6,042 bases of DNA from Aliarcobacter sp. (GTDB taxonomy: Bacteria > Campylobacterota > Campylobacteria > Campylobacterales > Arcobacteraceae): assembly GCA_023268955.1 (NCBI GenBank), contig JALRJW010000250.1, positions 1 to 6,042 on the forward strand. Direction: 5' to 3'. The notes below the pieces were generated by a model that did not search any database, had not been told where the DNA came from, and was given only the letters and a program-made list of their open reading frames with translations. Position numbers and translations under genes: made by a program. Positions 4,048-6,042 of this stretch are shown in pieces (within the stretch, counting starts at the first letter, position 1; each line of letters begins with the position of its first letter).

Positions 4048-6021
4048 TTAATATGTCTTTTGAATCATATAAACTTTTTTGGATGCTCTTGTTATTGCAG
4101 TATAAAGCCATCTTAGATAATCTTTTGAAGCAGTGTTGGTGAAAGTCTTAGCATCTAAATAAACATTCTTCCATTCACTTCCTTGAGATTTGTGGCAAGT
4201 AATTGCATATCCAAACTTAATTTTCAACGAATTAAAATATATATCCTCAAATATAAACTTTTGAAACTCTTTTGAGTTTGGCTTTATCCCCATTTTTCTG
4301 GCTCTGTTTACAACATCAATATAAAGTGCTTGTTTCTCCATTCTATCTATATCGCTGTCACTAAGCCCATAACTACTAATTATTTGTTCAAACTCTGTAT
4401 TTGCGTATATTAAAGAGCGATATAAGATATTTTCAAAGATAAGTGCTTTAAAGGGAGAACTTTTTTCACTTGTATCTGAAAAGTCAATTTCAACAGTTCT
4501 AAACACTAAAGGAACATTCACAGTTATCTCTTCTTCGTTTATCTTTTTACTTATTTGTACATTTCTTATTTCGTAATCTTCATTAACGTCTACTATTCTT
4601 CCAAAATCTCCGTTGTTAACTTCCATAGGAAGTTTAGAATTATTTGCAATTGCCATAACCACATCACCGCTTGTGATATATTTTTTTAATGGAAACAACT
4701 TTTCTCTTATTTTGTCATTGTAAGTATCTACTGTTTTATTAGAATATGCCACAATTATAGAACTTTCTTTGGGTTGAGATAAGTAATCCTTAAATACTTG
4801 AGATTGTTCAATTTGTTCCATATCATCATAATTAAAATCTAATTTCATAAATTCAGCACTTGAACTTTGAATATAGTTACGAATCATAGTTGCGTTTTTA
4901 AGTATCCCACTTTCCTTTTCTTGTCTTACAACATCAGTAAGTTCCGAAGATTCAACTTTTAAGTTAAATGTCTTTTCAAGATAATCTTTTGATAAAGCTG
5001 GAGATGTTTGCATACCAACTGGTGGAAGTTGCATTGAATCACCAATAAGAATAATTTTATTGTTGAATTTTGGATCATGAATATTTGTGAACTCAATAAG
5101 ATCACTTAATAGTTTTCCAGTTCCGAACCTGTAATATTCTTGCATAGAAAAATTATCACCAATCATGGAAGCTTCATCTACGATAAAAATTGTATTAGAG
5201 GGTCTAGAAATAGCTTCATCATGGTGGAAATACATTTTATAGCTATCTACTTCGTCCTTTAGATATTTTAACTCATAAATGCACTTGTGAATTGTTTGAG
5301 CTGATTTTTTTGTTTTAGCTTGGATTACCCTTGTTGCTTTTCCAGTTGGAGCAATTAAAAAATAGTTCTTTTCAGCCTTATCAAAATAATTTGTTAAACC
5401 TTTAATAAGATACGTCTTGCCGGTACCACTATAACCTCGAAGTATATGAACTTTTTTAAATGGATCATTTAAAAACTCTTCTATTTCTTTTATGGCTCTT
5501 TCTTGTGAGTTTGTCATTTTTTCAAAGAAGTCAATAAGTTTTATTGAATCTTCACTAACTTGTATAGATTCATCATCAATATCTTCATCAAAAAACATAT
5601 AATTAGCTAATTTGTGATTTTTGATTTTAAATTCTTCTTTATCTAATCTAAATGATAGCTTTTCTATCTTAGTCTCTTCAATACTCATATGATTGAAATA
5701 TGCATTATCAAAAAAATCTACACAATCACCACTAACTAAACTATTACATGGTTTTTTAAATGCTTTAAAGAGAACTTGCTTTTCTTCAATTGTATTAAAT
5801 AACCAATAGCTGATATTATAAGCAGCTTCAAGTGAAATTAAAACTTCATCTCTAAAATAAGCACAATTAAAATCTAACTCACTACAATCTTCATCTTCTT
5901 GATAAAAACCCTTAGCATTTATTCCAACATTATAAATAACTTCAAATTGACTTATGATTTCTTTGTTTACGAGCCTAGAAAAAGGCTCATTAGATATTCT
6001 ATCTTTTAAAGTTAAACCCAT
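4048..6021 (-). CDS. SF1B (RecD2/Dda-like) DNA helicase
   Basis: A predicted ATP-driven 5'-3' DNA helicase. The motifs appear in order: a Q-like NSQERAI (171-177), Walker A GYSGTGKT (196-203), motif Ia APTGKATR (224-231), Walker B FIVDEAS (279-285), motif III LIGDSMQLPPVG (325-336), motif IV around VVRQ (364-367), motif V TCHKSQGSEW (608-617), and motif VI YTAITRASK (640-648). Walker B with the GDxxQLPPVG form and the TCHKSQGSEW form are typical of the RecD/TraA/Dda group. Residues 1-165 match no motif I recognise and are Phe-, Tyr- and Glu-rich. The stretch 470-600 between motifs IV and V probably holds the SH3-like insertion. The ATG at 6021 has no Shine-Dalgarno, and the frame stays open for all 21 bases to the window edge, so the true start may lie outside. 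RecBCD subunit genes are not seen nearby, so a stand-alone plasmid or phage-type helicase is likely. Confidence 0.88.
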   Translation of the reverse strand: MGLTLKDRISNEPFSRLVNKEIISQFEVIYNVGINAKGFYQEDEDCSELDFNCAYFRDEVLISLEAAYNISYWLFNTIEEKQVLFKAFKKPCNSLVSGDCVDFFDNAYFNHMSIEETKIEKLSFRLDKEEFKIKNHKLANYMFFDEDIDDESIQVSEDSIKLIDFFEKMTNSQERAIKEIEEFLNDPFKKVHILRGYSGTGKTYLIKGLTNYFDKAEKNYFLIAPTGKATRVIQAKTKKSAQTIHKCIYELKYLKDEVDSYKMYFHHDEAISRPSNTIFIVDEASMIGDNFSMQEYYRFGTGKLLSDLIEFTNIHDPKFNNKIILIGDSMQLPPVGMQTSPALSKDYLEKTFNLKVESSELTDVVRQEKESGILKNATMIRNYIQSSSAEFMKLDFNYDDMEQIEQSQVFKDYLSQPKESSIIVAYSNKTVDTYNDKIREKLFPLKKYITSGDVVMAIANNSKLPMEVNNGDFGRIVDVNEDYEIRNVQISKKINEEEITVNVPLVFRTVEIDFSDTSEKSSPFKALIFENILYRSLIYANTEFEQIISSYGLSDSDIDRMEKQALYIDVVNRARKMGIKPNSKEFQKFIFEDIYFNSLKIKFGYAITCHKSQGSEWKNVYLDAKTFTNTASKDYLRWLYTAITRASKKVYMIQKTY

Positions 6022-6042
6022 TTTATAGTCTAACTTTAGTTC

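Overview
The window is very AT-rich. Its proteins are rich in Lys, Ile, Asn and Phe, and its promoters have good extended -10 boxes but poor -35 boxes. This points to Campylobacterota, most likely an Arcobacter/Aliarcobacter-type bacterium. An IS256-family transposase, a class D beta-lactamase, a solo plasmid-type HTH protein, a GNAT acetyltransferase and an SF1 helicase side by side suggest accessory DNA, either a plasmid or an integrated element. The organism and replicon are inferences from sequence style.

Layout: 3-137 is the 3' end of an unrecognised + strand gene. From 142 to 2408 lies what I read as one mobile unit. It has a left terminal repeat (142-176), an intact IS256-family transposase (201-1403, +), a perfect 12-bp hairpin between convergent genes (1411-1440), an OXA-type beta-lactamase (1455-2213, -), and two tandem copies of a terminal-repeat-like sequence (2262-2296 and 2372-2408) in inverted orientation to the left end. 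I find no terminal repeat just after the transposase stop, so the beta-lactamase appears to lie inside the element. Just past the right end is an apparent 3' gene remnant (2410-2502) that runs into a strong + strand terminator (2496-2530).

From 2543 to the right edge every gene is on the minus strand. In transcription order from the edge these are an SF1B (RecD2/Dda-like) helicase (4048-6021, frame still open at the window edge), a ParB/KorB-style HTH protein (3336-3902), a 51-aa basic protein (3074-3229) and a GNAT acetyltransferase (2543-3073). The last two share a frame, separated by a single TAA that is followed at once by a TTG start. This suggests coupled translation from one extended -10 promoter.

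The most notable observation is the transposase-plus-beta-lactamase unit bounded by recognisable IS256-like ends. One right-end copy appears to supply the -35 box for the resistance gene. The next is the one-stop-codon junction between the 51-aa protein and the acetyltransferase. No CRISPR array, tRNA or rRNA was seen.
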